Positions 34,859 to 44,100 of a DNA stretch of 51,308 bases are shown in pieces (the stretch's first letter is position 1; every line of letters begins with the position of its first letter). A program made the translations under genes and the position numbers. The notes under the pieces were generated by a model that did not search any database, was not told the DNA's origin, and worked only from the letters and a program-made list of their open reading frames with translations. This DNA is from UBA1351 sp964563505 (GTDB taxonomy: Bacteria; Bacillota; Clostridia; Lachnospirales; Vallitaleaceae): the NCBI GenBank assembly GCA_964563505.1, contig CAZLXW010000023.1, positions 1 through 51,308 on the forward strand, in the 5' to 3' direction.

Positions 34859-36112
34859 ATGTATGCTCTTTCTCATCTGCTTTCTAATAACAAACTGGAT
34901 CTTGACATTCTATACGAAATTATGAAATCTGCCCACTATAGTTTTGGGATTTCCATAAGTTTGTTTAATGACAAAAACATAAAAATCAAAGGATATGGAC
35001 ATGTACATGACCTTTTTTCTCATTATCCTGAAATATATAAGGAATATACAGCTCATATTAGCCAAAACATTCATCATTCAAATACACTGATACTCTTTGA
35101 ATCAAGTTTTAGGGTTCGTTATTTGACCTTTCCCCTTTTTCATAATGAAAAATATTATGGTTTTATTTCCTTGGGGCCTTTTTTGGAAAACACTTTAACA
35201 GAACATCAACTTAACCAAATTATTCAGACAAAAGATCTTCAGTTGAGCGAACGCAATACTTTTAAATTGCTTTTTTCTCGAATCCCTGTCATTTCAAAAA
35301 TCCGCCTCTTTCATATAGAAAAAGCATTGACTGCCCTCATCGAATCTGCGCCTCCAAACGGTCCGTCTTCAATCGACCCCTCCGAAGATAAAACGCTGGA
35401 ATTAACTATTGGCAACACTATAAACAATGATTCATCACAAGTTTTTTCAACATTTCTCAACTATGATTTTGAATTATTGTTTCTTGATAAAGTCGCAACC
35501 GGTGATGTCGAACAAGTTTTCACCTTATATTATGAACATATTCACCCTTTATTTTCAGGTCATTCAAGCGACGAGTTTCTTAATGCACAATTCAATGCTG
35601 TTATATTAAACACTTTACTTTCCAGAAAAATTATACATTCAGAAGTAGATGCAGACTATGCAATCCGTTTGTTTTATCAATTTATTGAAGCTATAAAAGA
35701 AGCCTCTACTCAAGATGAATTACTAATGATTCTTGAGGATATGATCAGCAAATATACAAATAGCGTCTTACATATTGACTCCATTAACCATGTAGATGTT
35801 ATAAAGAAAGCATCGAAATATGTTCACAATCATTTGTCTGAACCCATTCGATTACAAGAAGTTGCTGATTATATTGGTTTGTCACCGAATTATTTTTCAT
35901 CCCTTTTTAAAAAAGAGATGAATTTAGCCTTCGCTGATTATGTCAATCATATTCGCATTAAAGAAAGTCAATATCTTCTTAAAACAACTGAACAGTCCAT
36001 ACTCGACATTGCATTATCTGTAGGCTTTAATAATCAAAACTATTTTACAACAATTTTTAAAAAAGTCACCGGAATTACCCCCAAACAGTATCGCATTAAA
36101 TCTATTCGTTAA
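34859..36112 (+). CDS. AraC-family transcriptional regulator
   Basis: A 417-residue regulator. The C-terminal about 100 residues form the double helix-turn-helix of AraC/XylS proteins (LQEVADYIGLSPNYFSSLFK, then ILDIALSVGFNNQNYFTTIFKK and GITPKQYR). The first about 160 residues look like a PocR/GAF-type sensor (YLTFPLFHNEKYYGFISLGPF), but I cannot assign the fold firmly. A middle helical region links them. The start is set at the ATG at 34859, eight bases after AAGGAG; an in-frame GTG at 34850 lies inside that site. No metabolic target is adjacent: it lies between queA and pheT, each on the other strand. Target and ligand are unknown. Confidence 0.85.
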   Translation: MYALSHLLSNNKLDLDILYEIMKSAHYSFGISISLFNDKNIKIKGYGHVHDLFSHYPEIYKEYTAHISQNIHHSNTLILFESSFRVRYLTFPLFHNEKYYGFISLGPFLENTLTEHQLNQIIQTKDLQLSERNTFKLLFSRIPVISKIRLFHIEKALTALIESAPPNGPSSIDPSEDKTLELTIGNTINNDSSQVFSTFLNYDFELLFLDKVATGDVEQVFTLYYEHIHPLFSGHSSDEFLNAQFNAVILNTLLSRKIIHSEVDADYAIRLFYQFIEAIKEASTQDELLMILEDMISKYTNSVLHIDSINHVDVIKKASKYVHNHLSEPIRLQEVADYIGLSPNYFSSLFKKEMNLAFADYVNHIRIKESQYLLKTTEQSILDIALSVGFNNQNYFTTIFKKVTGITPKQYRIKSIR

Positions 36113-36129
36113 TGAATTTATTATAGAAT

Positions 36130-36167
36130 AAAAGACTATGTGGATGAAAATTGCACATAGTCTTTTA
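36130..36167. terminator. Bidirectional terminator between araC-type gene and pheT
   Basis: Stem AAAAGACTATGTG (36130-36142) pairs with CACATAGTCTTTT (36154-36166). T-rich and A-rich flanks suit both directions, so it can end the regulator transcript and the convergent pheST transcript. Confidence 0.85.
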
Positions 36168-36191
36168 TCATTCTAATTTTCGTCTAGATAT

Positions 36192-38582
36192 CTATTTTCT
36201 TAATGTAACACCTAATTCAAACTCTAATCCTTTAAGAATTTTGTCCATAGCTTTAGTGACTTCTTTTTCACTTAAGGTATGGTCTTTTGCTCTAAATGTT
36301 AACGCATAAGCAACAGATTTATAGCCTTCTTCAATTTGTTCGCCTTGGTAGACATCAAAAAGTTTGTAACCTTCAAGAATTTGTCCGCCACGTTGTCGAA
36401 TATAAAACTCAATCTGTCCCACTAATATATCTTCTTTAACTAACAAGGCTAAATCTCTATGCATTGCAGGATATTTTGCTACCGGCTCATATTCTCTGGT
36501 TAATTTTGCAATCTTGGTTAAATTTTCAATATTCACTAAACCAATATAATTGCGTTCACCAAGATCATACTGTTCGGCTGTATCCGGATGAACTTCACCT
36601 AAGTATCCCAATTCCATATCATTGCACATGATTTTTGCACGACGACCCGGATGCAAGAACGGCAATTCAATATCAGCTTCATAGGTATATCCATCAACAA
36701 TTCCAAGTCGGTTCAGCAAGGTTTCTATCATCCCTTTGATGTCAAAGAAATCGATATCTCCATAGGCTCCAATTGTTAAAAATTCTGCTTCAAGAGGGTA
36801 ATCTTTAAGGGGCAATTCCTTGGGTACATATGTTTTTCCTAATTCATATAATCGTACATTTTCATTTCGGCGATTATAGTTTGTTGCTAATACATTAAGC
36901 ATTCCGTTTACTGTTAATGTACGCATGACTGAGAAATCTTCACCTAGCGGATTAGAGATTGTTACATATTGATGTAGGGGATGATCTTCATCTATACCAA
37001 GTTTATCATAGGCTTTGGGACTTTCAAAAGAATAACTCATGGATTCACTTACTCCGCATGCTTCCATAATCTGCTTGGTCATGTCTTCGATTTTTTGCTT
37101 CTTATTCTTCTTACCGACAGTCGGTGTACCAGATTCCAGAGTTGTTGGGATTTTATCGTAACCATATAATCGTGCAACTTCTTCGGCTAAGTCAGCAATC
37201 CCTACAACATCCGATCTAAACGTTGGAACAACTACTGTTTTAACGTCTTTTTCCACAACAAATTCTAATCGTTGGAATATATCGGTCATCTCATCTTCAG
37301 AAAGTCGAATCCCGATAATCTGGTTGATACGCTCCACATCATAGGCAATACGCGTCACATCACGAACAACCGGATATTCATCTATGATCCCTTCCATAAC
37401 TTTTCCGGCACCTAAGCTATCAATTAATTGACAAGCACGTTCCATTGCAATCTCTGCAAGATTTGGATCCAAATGTTTTTCAAATTTTGTTGAAGCATCC
37501 GAACGTAATCCGAGTTTTTTTGATCCTTTGCGAATATTCGTACCGTTAAAAGTGGCTGCTTCAAAGAAAATGGTTTTTGTTGTCTCTTGTACCTTTGTTG
37601 CTTGTCCTCCCATAATCCCTGCAAGTCCAATAGCTTTTTCTTTATCTGCGATTACCGTAATGGATGAATCTAATTGCCGCTTTACACCATCTAAAGTTTC
37701 TAAAACTTCGTCATCTTGCGCCGGACGAACATGGATTTCATTAAAATCAAGTAAATCCAAATCGTAAGCATGCATAGGCTGTCCCATCTCTTGCATAACA
37801 AAGTTCGTTATATCGACAATATTATTAATGGGACGAATGCCACAAGAACGTAAACGATCTTTTAACCATTTTGGTGATTCTTGAATATTAACTTCTGTAA
37901 TCACCTTTCCTACAAATCGATAACATCGATCTGTATCTTCAATAACAACCTTCATCTTCTCATGAATATCTCCGGGATAAGGAGTATATTGAATCGTCGG
38001 CATATTAAGGGGTTTGTTTAGCGTTGCAGCAGCCTCTCTTGCAATACCAATTACACTAAATGAATCTGAACGATTCGATGTTACCTCATATTCAACAACA
38101 ATATCGCCTAAACCAAATAAGGGCTTTGCATCACTCCCAAGTTCTTTGGGCTCACTAAATAGATATATACCATGTTTAGGCGCCTCTGAAAAGTCCTCGC
38201 GAGATAATCCAAGCTCTTCAACAGAACACATCATACCATCGGATTCTTCTCCGCGAAGTTTTCCTTTTTTAATCTTAAGGCCTTCTGCTAACTCGGCTCC
38301 CGGAAGTGCAACCGGTACGTAATCACCTTCTGAAATATTGTCTGCACCTGTCACAATTTGTATTACTTCATCACCGACATCTACTTTTGTTACAACGAGC
38401 TTATCTGCATCCGGATGTGACTGAATCTCTAAAATTCTCCCCACAACCACATTTGTAATTTCTTGACCTAATTCTTCATAGGTTTCTACATTTGTCCCTG
38501 ACATTGTCATTGCATCACAAAATGTATCGATATCGCAATCCACATCAACATATTCACGTAACCACTTCATTGAAATGTTCAT
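36192..38582 (-). CDS. pheT: Phenylalanyl-tRNA synthetase, beta subunit
   Basis: A 796-residue beta subunit of the heterotetrameric synthetase. It begins with the B1 domain and the EMAP/tRNA-binding domain (SHPDADKLVVTKVDVG, about 55-70). It continues with the B3/B4 editing region (DRLRSCGIRPINNIVDITNF), the B5 DNA-binding-like fold, and the inactive synthetase-like core. It ends with a ferredoxin-like anticodon domain (about 700-796). It lies 20 bases after pheS, with GGAGGTAGATT before the ATG, and both are read from the T-box promoter. Confidence 0.97.
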   Translation of the reverse strand: MNISMKWLREYVDVDCDIDTFCDAMTMSGTNVETYEELGQEITNVVVGRILEIQSHPDADKLVVTKVDVGDEVIQIVTGADNISEGDYVPVALPGAELAEGLKIKKGKLRGEESDGMMCSVEELGLSREDFSEAPKHGIYLFSEPKELGSDAKPLFGLGDIVVEYEVTSNRSDSFSVIGIAREAAATLNKPLNMPTIQYTPYPGDIHEKMKVVIEDTDRCYRFVGKVITEVNIQESPKWLKDRLRSCGIRPINNIVDITNFVMQEMGQPMHAYDLDLLDFNEIHVRPAQDDEVLETLDGVKRQLDSSITVIADKEKAIGLAGIMGGQATKVQETTKTIFFEAATFNGTNIRKGSKKLGLRSDASTKFEKHLDPNLAEIAMERACQLIDSLGAGKVMEGIIDEYPVVRDVTRIAYDVERINQIIGIRLSEDEMTDIFQRLEFVVEKDVKTVVVPTFRSDVVGIADLAEEVARLYGYDKIPTTLESGTPTVGKKNKKQKIEDMTKQIMEACGVSESMSYSFESPKAYDKLGIDEDHPLHQYVTISNPLGEDFSVMRTLTVNGMLNVLATNYNRRNENVRLYELGKTYVPKELPLKDYPLEAEFLTIGAYGDIDFFDIKGMIETLLNRLGIVDGYTYEADIELPFLHPGRRAKIMCNDMELGYLGEVHPDTAEQYDLGERNYIGLVNIENLTKIAKLTREYEPVAKYPAMHRDLALLVKEDILVGQIEFYIRQRGGQILEGYKLFDVYQGEQIEEGYKSVAYALTFRAKDHTLSEKEVTKAMDKILKGLEFELGVTLRK

Positions 38583-38602
38583 AATCTACCTCCGTCTATT
38601 AT

Positions 38603-39622
38603 CTAAAACTGTTTTAAAAACCGTATATCATTTTCATAGAACAAGCGTAAGTCTTCAATACCGTAGCGAAGCATTGTAATTCGCTCAAGTCCCATTCCAA
38701 AAGCAAAACCACTATACTCCTTGGGATCAATTCCTGACATTTCAAGCACTCTAGGATGTACCATACCGCAGCCTAAAATTTCAATCCAACCGGTTCCTTT
38801 ACACACTTTACATCCTTCTCCACCACACATAACGCAGGAAATATCCATTTCCGCACTCGGTTCAGTAAATGGGAAAAAATGTGGTCTGAATTTTGCTTTG
38901 ACTGAATCACCATACAATTCTTTAATAAAAACTTCAAGAGCGCCTTTTAAATCACCCATAGTAATGTTTTTATCGATAACTAAGCCTTCGATTTGATGAA
39001 AAACCGGTGAATGGGTTGCATCCACTTCATCGGATCGAAAAACCCGTCCGGGAGCAATAATACGAATGGGTGGTTTTGAATTTTCCATTACATGCACCTG
39101 AACTGGAGACGTTGCCGTTCGCAACATCATGTCTTCATTAATATAGAAGGTATCTTGTTCATCTTTTGCCGGATGCTCTTCCGGGATATTTAATGCATCA
39201 AAGTTATAATATGCACTCTCAATCTCCGGGCCTTCCGCAATAGAATATCCCATTCCTATAAAGATATCTTTAATATCATCAAGAACAATTGACATTGGAT
39301 GGCGATGCCCTAACTCAACTTTTTTTGCCGGTAAGGTTATGTCAATAACCTCTTTTTTCAATTGAATCTCACGTTGTTTACGGGCAATTACTTCTTTGGC
39401 TTGCTCAAGAGCCTCTTCGATTTCACTCCGCACCTCATTAGCCATCTTTCCTACAAGTGGACGTTCTTCATTTGATAAGTCTTTCATTCCACGTAAAACA
39501 TTTGTCAACTCACCTTTTTTTCCTAATATTGAGATACGCACATCATCTAACTTCTTTAAATCCGTTGATGCTTGTATTGATTCAACTGCTTTTGCTTTAA
39601 TTTCGTTCAGTTTATTTTGCAT
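38603..39622 (-). CDS. pheS: Phenylalanyl-tRNA synthetase, alpha subunit
   Basis: The catalytic alpha subunit, 339 residues. The N-terminal coiled coil (about 1-90) binds tRNA. The class II core has motif 2 in GRVFRSDEVDATHSPVFHQI, and motif 3 in FAFGMGLERITMLRYGI near the C-terminus. It charges tRNA-Phe together with PheT. The ATG follows GAAAGGAGTC. It is controlled by a Phe-type T-box leader directly upstream. Confidence 0.97.
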   Translation of the reverse strand: MQNKLNEIKAKAVESIQASTDLKKLDDVRISILGKKGELTNVLRGMKDLSNEERPLVGKMANEVRSEIEEALEQAKEVIARKQREIQLKKEVIDITLPAKKVELGHRHPMSIVLDDIKDIFIGMGYSIAEGPEIESAYYNFDALNIPEEHPAKDEQDTFYINEDMMLRTATSPVQVHVMENSKPPIRIIAPGRVFRSDEVDATHSPVFHQIEGLVIDKNITMGDLKGALEVFIKELYGDSVKAKFRPHFFPFTEPSAEMDISCVMCGGEGCKVCKGTGWIEILGCGMVHPRVLEMSGIDPKEYSGFAFGMGLERITMLRYGIEDLRLFYENDIRFLKQF

Positions 39623-39685
39623 GATTGACTCCTTTCAAAATTCATTTTCTTTTAAATGTATGGCATCATTCGCTTTATTGAGCAC

Positions 39686-39935
39686 AAAAAAATCCCCATC
39701 CCAATAAGGGACCGAGATACGGCGGTACCACCCTTGTTTTCGCATTACCGAACACTTAGGAATCACTTAACGCGTGAATAACGATAGACTTACAAAAGCA
39801 ACTGCTTCTTCAGTACTATGGCTCGTGTGGGAAGTTCAACATATATAGGAACATAAAGACGTTTACAGCCTGTGGCGTCTTCTCTCTGGATGAAAATATA
39901 GGTTTACTTAAGCACATTCATTGCCTTTGACATTA
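39686..39935 (-). promoter_or_regulatory. T-box leader of pheST (phenylalanine)
   Basis: The T-box GGGTGGTACCGCC is at 39721-39733 on the minus strand. It is followed by a terminator hairpin (39692-39718, 10 of 11 pairs) and a run of seven T (39686-39692). Stem I has the CAGAGAGAAG element. Its specifier loop ends GAAC-TTC-C, with TTC at 39831-39833, a phenylalanine codon that matches the genes controlled. The lower stem is TGTG/CACA. Uncharged tRNA-Phe should favour the antiterminator. Confidence 0.93.
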
Positions 39936-39940
39936 ATCAT

Positions 39941-39968
39941 ATAATACCATATTCAAAACCAATGTCAA
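39941..39968 (-). promoter_or_regulatory. Promoter of pheST
   Basis: TTGACA (39963-39968) and TATTAT (39941-39946) have a 16-bp spacer on the minus strand. The -35 box overlaps the stop codon of the upstream 279-residue gene, so the two genes are packed tightly and some read-through is likely. Confidence 0.75.
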
Positions 39969-40804
39969 TGTTTTTTTGTGATTTTTGCATTTGCTATAAA
40001 AGCTTCTTCTGTATATTGAAGTGTTTCTTTATCTGCAGTGATAATATAAAAGAAATAACTAATACCTTCAATATCATCATAATGAAGATAGATACGTCCA
40101 AACCCTTCAATAGCTTCAAACGATTCTTTATCCTCTAATTGAATCGGTGGCTTTCCATACTGAATGTATGCTCTATAATCGCGTTCATATTGATGCCACA
40201 TCCCATCCATCTGAATTGTTGCGTCAAAAACGATAAATTCACGTCCATCAATCACCATAACTTCTTCATTATTTTCTATCTTATATTTAAGCTCTGGTTC
40301 GACATGGCCAATGCTATTATATACCAGATGCTTTAAGTCAAAATCAGTAATTTTTGTAATAGCTTCTATGTCCGGCTTTTGGTCTGTTCTTAATCCATAA
40401 ATTTCTTCAGAATCTTTGTAACGAATGGCATATGCCCCATAAAATGTACTATAAAATGGTGAGTTTTGATTATAAAGACTAGATGCACCTTGCCTCACGT
40501 CAAATGCACCAAAATTATAATATATGGTTAAATCTATAGGCTCATCTATATATCGACTAAAGGCTTTTGAGGCATCGAATGCAATAACAAAAGGAAAATA
40601 GTCTTTTTTCCACGTTGCCAAACCACCCTGAAGTTGAAGCCGAATCTCTTCTTCATATAAAAAAGATTCACGTTCATGCATTTGACTATAGACGAACATG
40701 ACTGCATAACTTTTTAAAATAGGAAAAATAGAACTATTTATTAGTAAAAGGACCAATGTCACTATAAAAAGTACAATTTTTATCCAACGTTTAAACCAAG
40801 TCAT
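39965..40804 (-). CDS. Membrane-anchored or secreted protein of unknown function
   Basis: A 279-residue protein with basic residues and one hydrophobic helix at the N-terminus (about 9-33), either a signal peptide or an anchor, leaving about 240 residues outside the cell. The rest is rich in aromatic and acidic residues (YYNFGAFD, FIVFDATIQMDGMWHQYERDYRAYIQYG) and probably beta-rich. I recognise no family and see no catalytic motif or cysteine pair. It has its own promoter (TTGACG, 18 bp, TATAAT, 40835-40864), and GAGGAAGAGG lies before the ATG. It precedes pheST on the same strand but has no evident link to it. Confidence 0.7.
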   Translation of the reverse strand: MTWFKRWIKIVLFIVTLVLLLINSSIFPILKSYAVMFVYSQMHERESFLYEEEIRLQLQGGLATWKKDYFPFVIAFDASKAFSRYIDEPIDLTIYYNFGAFDVRQGASSLYNQNSPFYSTFYGAYAIRYKDSEEIYGLRTDQKPDIEAITKITDFDLKHLVYNSIGHVEPELKYKIENNEEVMVIDGREFIVFDATIQMDGMWHQYERDYRAYIQYGKPPIQLEDKESFEAIEGFGRIYLHYDDIEGISYFFYIITADKETLQYTEEAFIANAKITKKH

Positions 40805-40834
40805 ATCCTCTTCCTCATTTCATTTTATGACTCG

Positions 40835-40864
40835 ATTATATCATCATAATAGCCGTGGCGTCAA
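40835..40864 (-). promoter_or_regulatory. Promoter of the unknown 279-residue gene
   Basis: TTGACG (40859-40864) and TATAAT (40835-40840) on the minus strand, spacer 18 bp, about 30 bases before the ATG. Confidence 0.6.
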
Positions 40865-41179
40865 AAAAAGTATAAGAAAAAATTGAAATTTACACTTTTT
40901 TTGCAAGTTTACACTTCATAAATTTTAATATTCATTTTATATTTTTTTCACAATATTTTTGTAGTACTTTATAGAACCACTTTTCTAAAACCTTTATTTT
41001 AAAGGGTTTGTTTGGTATTGATAACACTTATCAATATGTGATTTAATTTCAACTTTTATTATTTTTGCAACTCATAGATGTATTTCTTTCATTTTTTCAT
41101 TGAATCCATGCTAGCAATATGCTATAATCACTACATAGAATAGTTTATAAAAGTTTATCATGAATTAGGAGGAATTATA
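40865..41179 (+). promoter_or_regulatory. Upstream control region and promoter of gltBD
   Basis: The rightward promoter is TTGAAT (41100-41105), 17 bp, TATAAT (41123-41128), about 50 bases before the gltB ATG. Further upstream are a 21-bp perfect dyad with 9-bp arms (TATTGATAA/TTATCAATA, 41016-41036), a direct repeat TTTACACTT (40889 and 40908), and an imperfect inverted repeat AACCTTT/AAAGGGTT (about 40990-41010). These are candidate regulator sites. No coding sequence is seen in the region. Confidence 0.65.
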
Positions 41180-44100
41180 ATGAAGAATTCTTACGGTTTG
41201 CCTCCAAAGCAGGGTCTCTACGATCCGGTAATGGAAAAAGACAATTGTGGTGTTGGCTTTGTTGCTCACATCAAAGGGCAAAAATCACATAGCATTGTAG
41301 AACAAGGTGTACAAATTCTTGCTAATCTACATCATAGAGGCGCTGTTGGTGCCGATCCAAACACTGGCGACGGAGCAGGTATATTAATCCAAATCCCTCA
41401 CCAATTTCTTGTAAAGAAAACATCTGAACTTGGCTTCCAACTTCCAAATGAAGGCGACTATGGTGTGGGTATGATTTTTTTACCACAAGAGCCCAATGCC
41501 CGCTATTTTTGCGAGGGTATCTGTGAACGTGTAATAGATGAAGAAAACCTTCAGCTAATCGGTTGGAGAAATGTGCCTCAAAATATTGAAGCCTGTGGAC
41601 TAACAGCTGCCGGAACTCGCCCCGTCGTACATCAGCTCTTTATTCATCGTGGCGATTATACCCCCGTTCAGTTCGAACGCAAATTATATATTGTGCGAAA
41701 GCTTATTGAAAAAGCTATTCGCCAAGCAAATCACAAATATACAGAAGCATTTTATGTATGTAGCCTCTCTTCACAAACAATGATTTATAAAGGGCAGCTT
41801 CTAGCTTTCCAAATCCCTGAATTTTATGAAGATCTCAATGATAAAGATATGGTCAGTGCAATAGCACTTGTTCATCAACGTTATTCGACCAACACCTTCC
41901 CTTCATGGGATCGCGCTCAACCCTTCCGTTATCTAGCACACAATGGCGAGATTAACACCCTAAGAGGTAATGTTAATTGGATGAACGCACGTGAAGGAAT
42001 TTTAGAATCTGATCAATTTGGTGATGAAATTACCAAGATTTTTCCAATCATCGAACCAGAGGGTTCTGATTCTGCAAATCTTGACAACGCTTTAGAACTA
42101 TTAATTGCTAGCGGCAAATCCATTGCCCATGCCATGAGTATTTTGATTCCTGAAGCTTGGCAAGGATATGACGCTATGGATGAAGACAAAAAAAGTTATT
42201 ATGAATATCATGCAGGATTGATGGAACCATGGGATGGTCCTGCAGCTGTTGCTTTTACTGATGGAACTCAAATCGGCGCTGTCTTAGACCGTAACGGACT
42301 CCGCCCTGCAAGATATGTCATCACAAATGATGATTTAGTTGTAATGGCATCTGAAACAGGCGTTATTCCATTTAATAGCGAGCAAGTTGTAAAGCGTGGA
42401 CGCTTAAAGCCAGGCCGAATGTTCTTAATTGATACCAAAGAGGGACGGATTATCTCTGATGACGAAGTTAAAAAAACCTTAACGAATAAAAAACCCTATA
42501 AAGCATGGATTGATCGTAATAAGCTTACACTTAACGATTTTGAATTGCCACATAAGATTATTCCTCTCGGCGAACATCGATTATTACAATATCAAAAAGT
42601 GTTTGGTTATACTGAAGAAGAGCTCAAAAAAGTCATCGCTCCAATGGCGACTGTAGGTAAAGAAGCTATTGGTTCAATGGGGAATGACGCTTCTCTTGCT
42701 GTTCTATCCGAGAAACCACAACTTCTTTACAATTATTTCAAACAACTTTTTGCACAGGTTACCAATCCGCCCATTGATCCGATTCGGGAAAAACTTGTTA
42801 TGTCAAACATTCAACTCCTCGGTGATCGCGGCAATCTTCTAGGAGAACTTGATGAAGAAGAAAACATTAACTTCATTGAATTAAAACAGCCCATTCTTAA
42901 TAATGGAAACTTTGAAAAACTTGTGCATATTGAGCACAAAGATTTTAGATCCATAAAAATACCTATTTTATATACCGTTTCTGAAGGCGGTCAAGGATTA
43001 AAAAGAGCACTTGATAAATTAAATCAACACGTCGTTGAAGCCATTGATGAAGGATATAATATTATTATTTTATCCGATCGCGGAACTGAAAAATATGATG
43101 CACCTATCCCTAGCTTATTAGCTTCAGCCAGTGTCCATCATCATTTGATCCGCAAAAAATTACGTACAAAAGTCGACATTATTTCTGAAACCGGTGACGC
43201 ACGTGACGTTATGCATATGGCACTGCTTATTGGATATGGCGTTGATGCCATTAACCCTTATGTTGCACTCGATAGTATTGATAAATTAATCGAGTCCAAT
43301 TTATATGTTGGCGACATTAATTATATAACTGTTTCTCAAGCACAAGAAAACTATATTAATGCCCTTAGCAATGGTTTATTGAAAATTTATTCAAAGATGG
43401 GCATCGGTACACTACAATCCTATCATGGCGCCCAAATATTTGAAGCTGTAGGTATTGATTCAGATACTGTAAACACCTATTTCCCAGGTACGGTTTCTCG
43501 AATTGAAGGTATTGACCTTGATATTATTGCCCAAGAAGTTTCTAAGCGTCATCGTTATGCCTTTAATCCATTTAGAAATCCCTATCCAAATTTACTTGAA
43601 GGCGGTAATATTCAATGGCGACGTGGTGGTGAAAATCACCTCTTCAATCCTGATACCATCCATAAGTTACAACATTCATGTCGAACAAATGACTACCCAT
43701 TATTCAAAGAATATTCAACATATATTAACGAACAAGCAACACGTTTAAATACCATTCGTGGTTTATTAAAATTCAAACCCTCAACACCTATTTCAATTGA
43801 TGAAGTTGAACCTATTGAGAACATATTAAAGCGCTTCTCGACCGGCGCCATGTCCTTTGGTTCATTAAGCAAGGAGGCACATGAAAACCTTGCACGCGCT
43901 ATGAATAAAATCGGCGGAAAGTCCAATTCCGGTGAAGGTGGCGAATCGAGTGATCGACTGTATGATGATCACACACGCAGTTCCATTAAACAAGTTGCAT
44001 CCGGCCGTTTCGGAGTTAATGCAGAGTATTTAGTCAACTGTACTGAACTACAAATCAAAATGGCTCAAGGTGCAAAACCTGGTGAAGGTGGTCACCTTCC

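Noticed and set aside
40889..40916. TTTACACTT direct repeat as a possible CRISPR or iteron
   Set aside because: Only two 9-bp copies, with no regular array; at most a regulator site.
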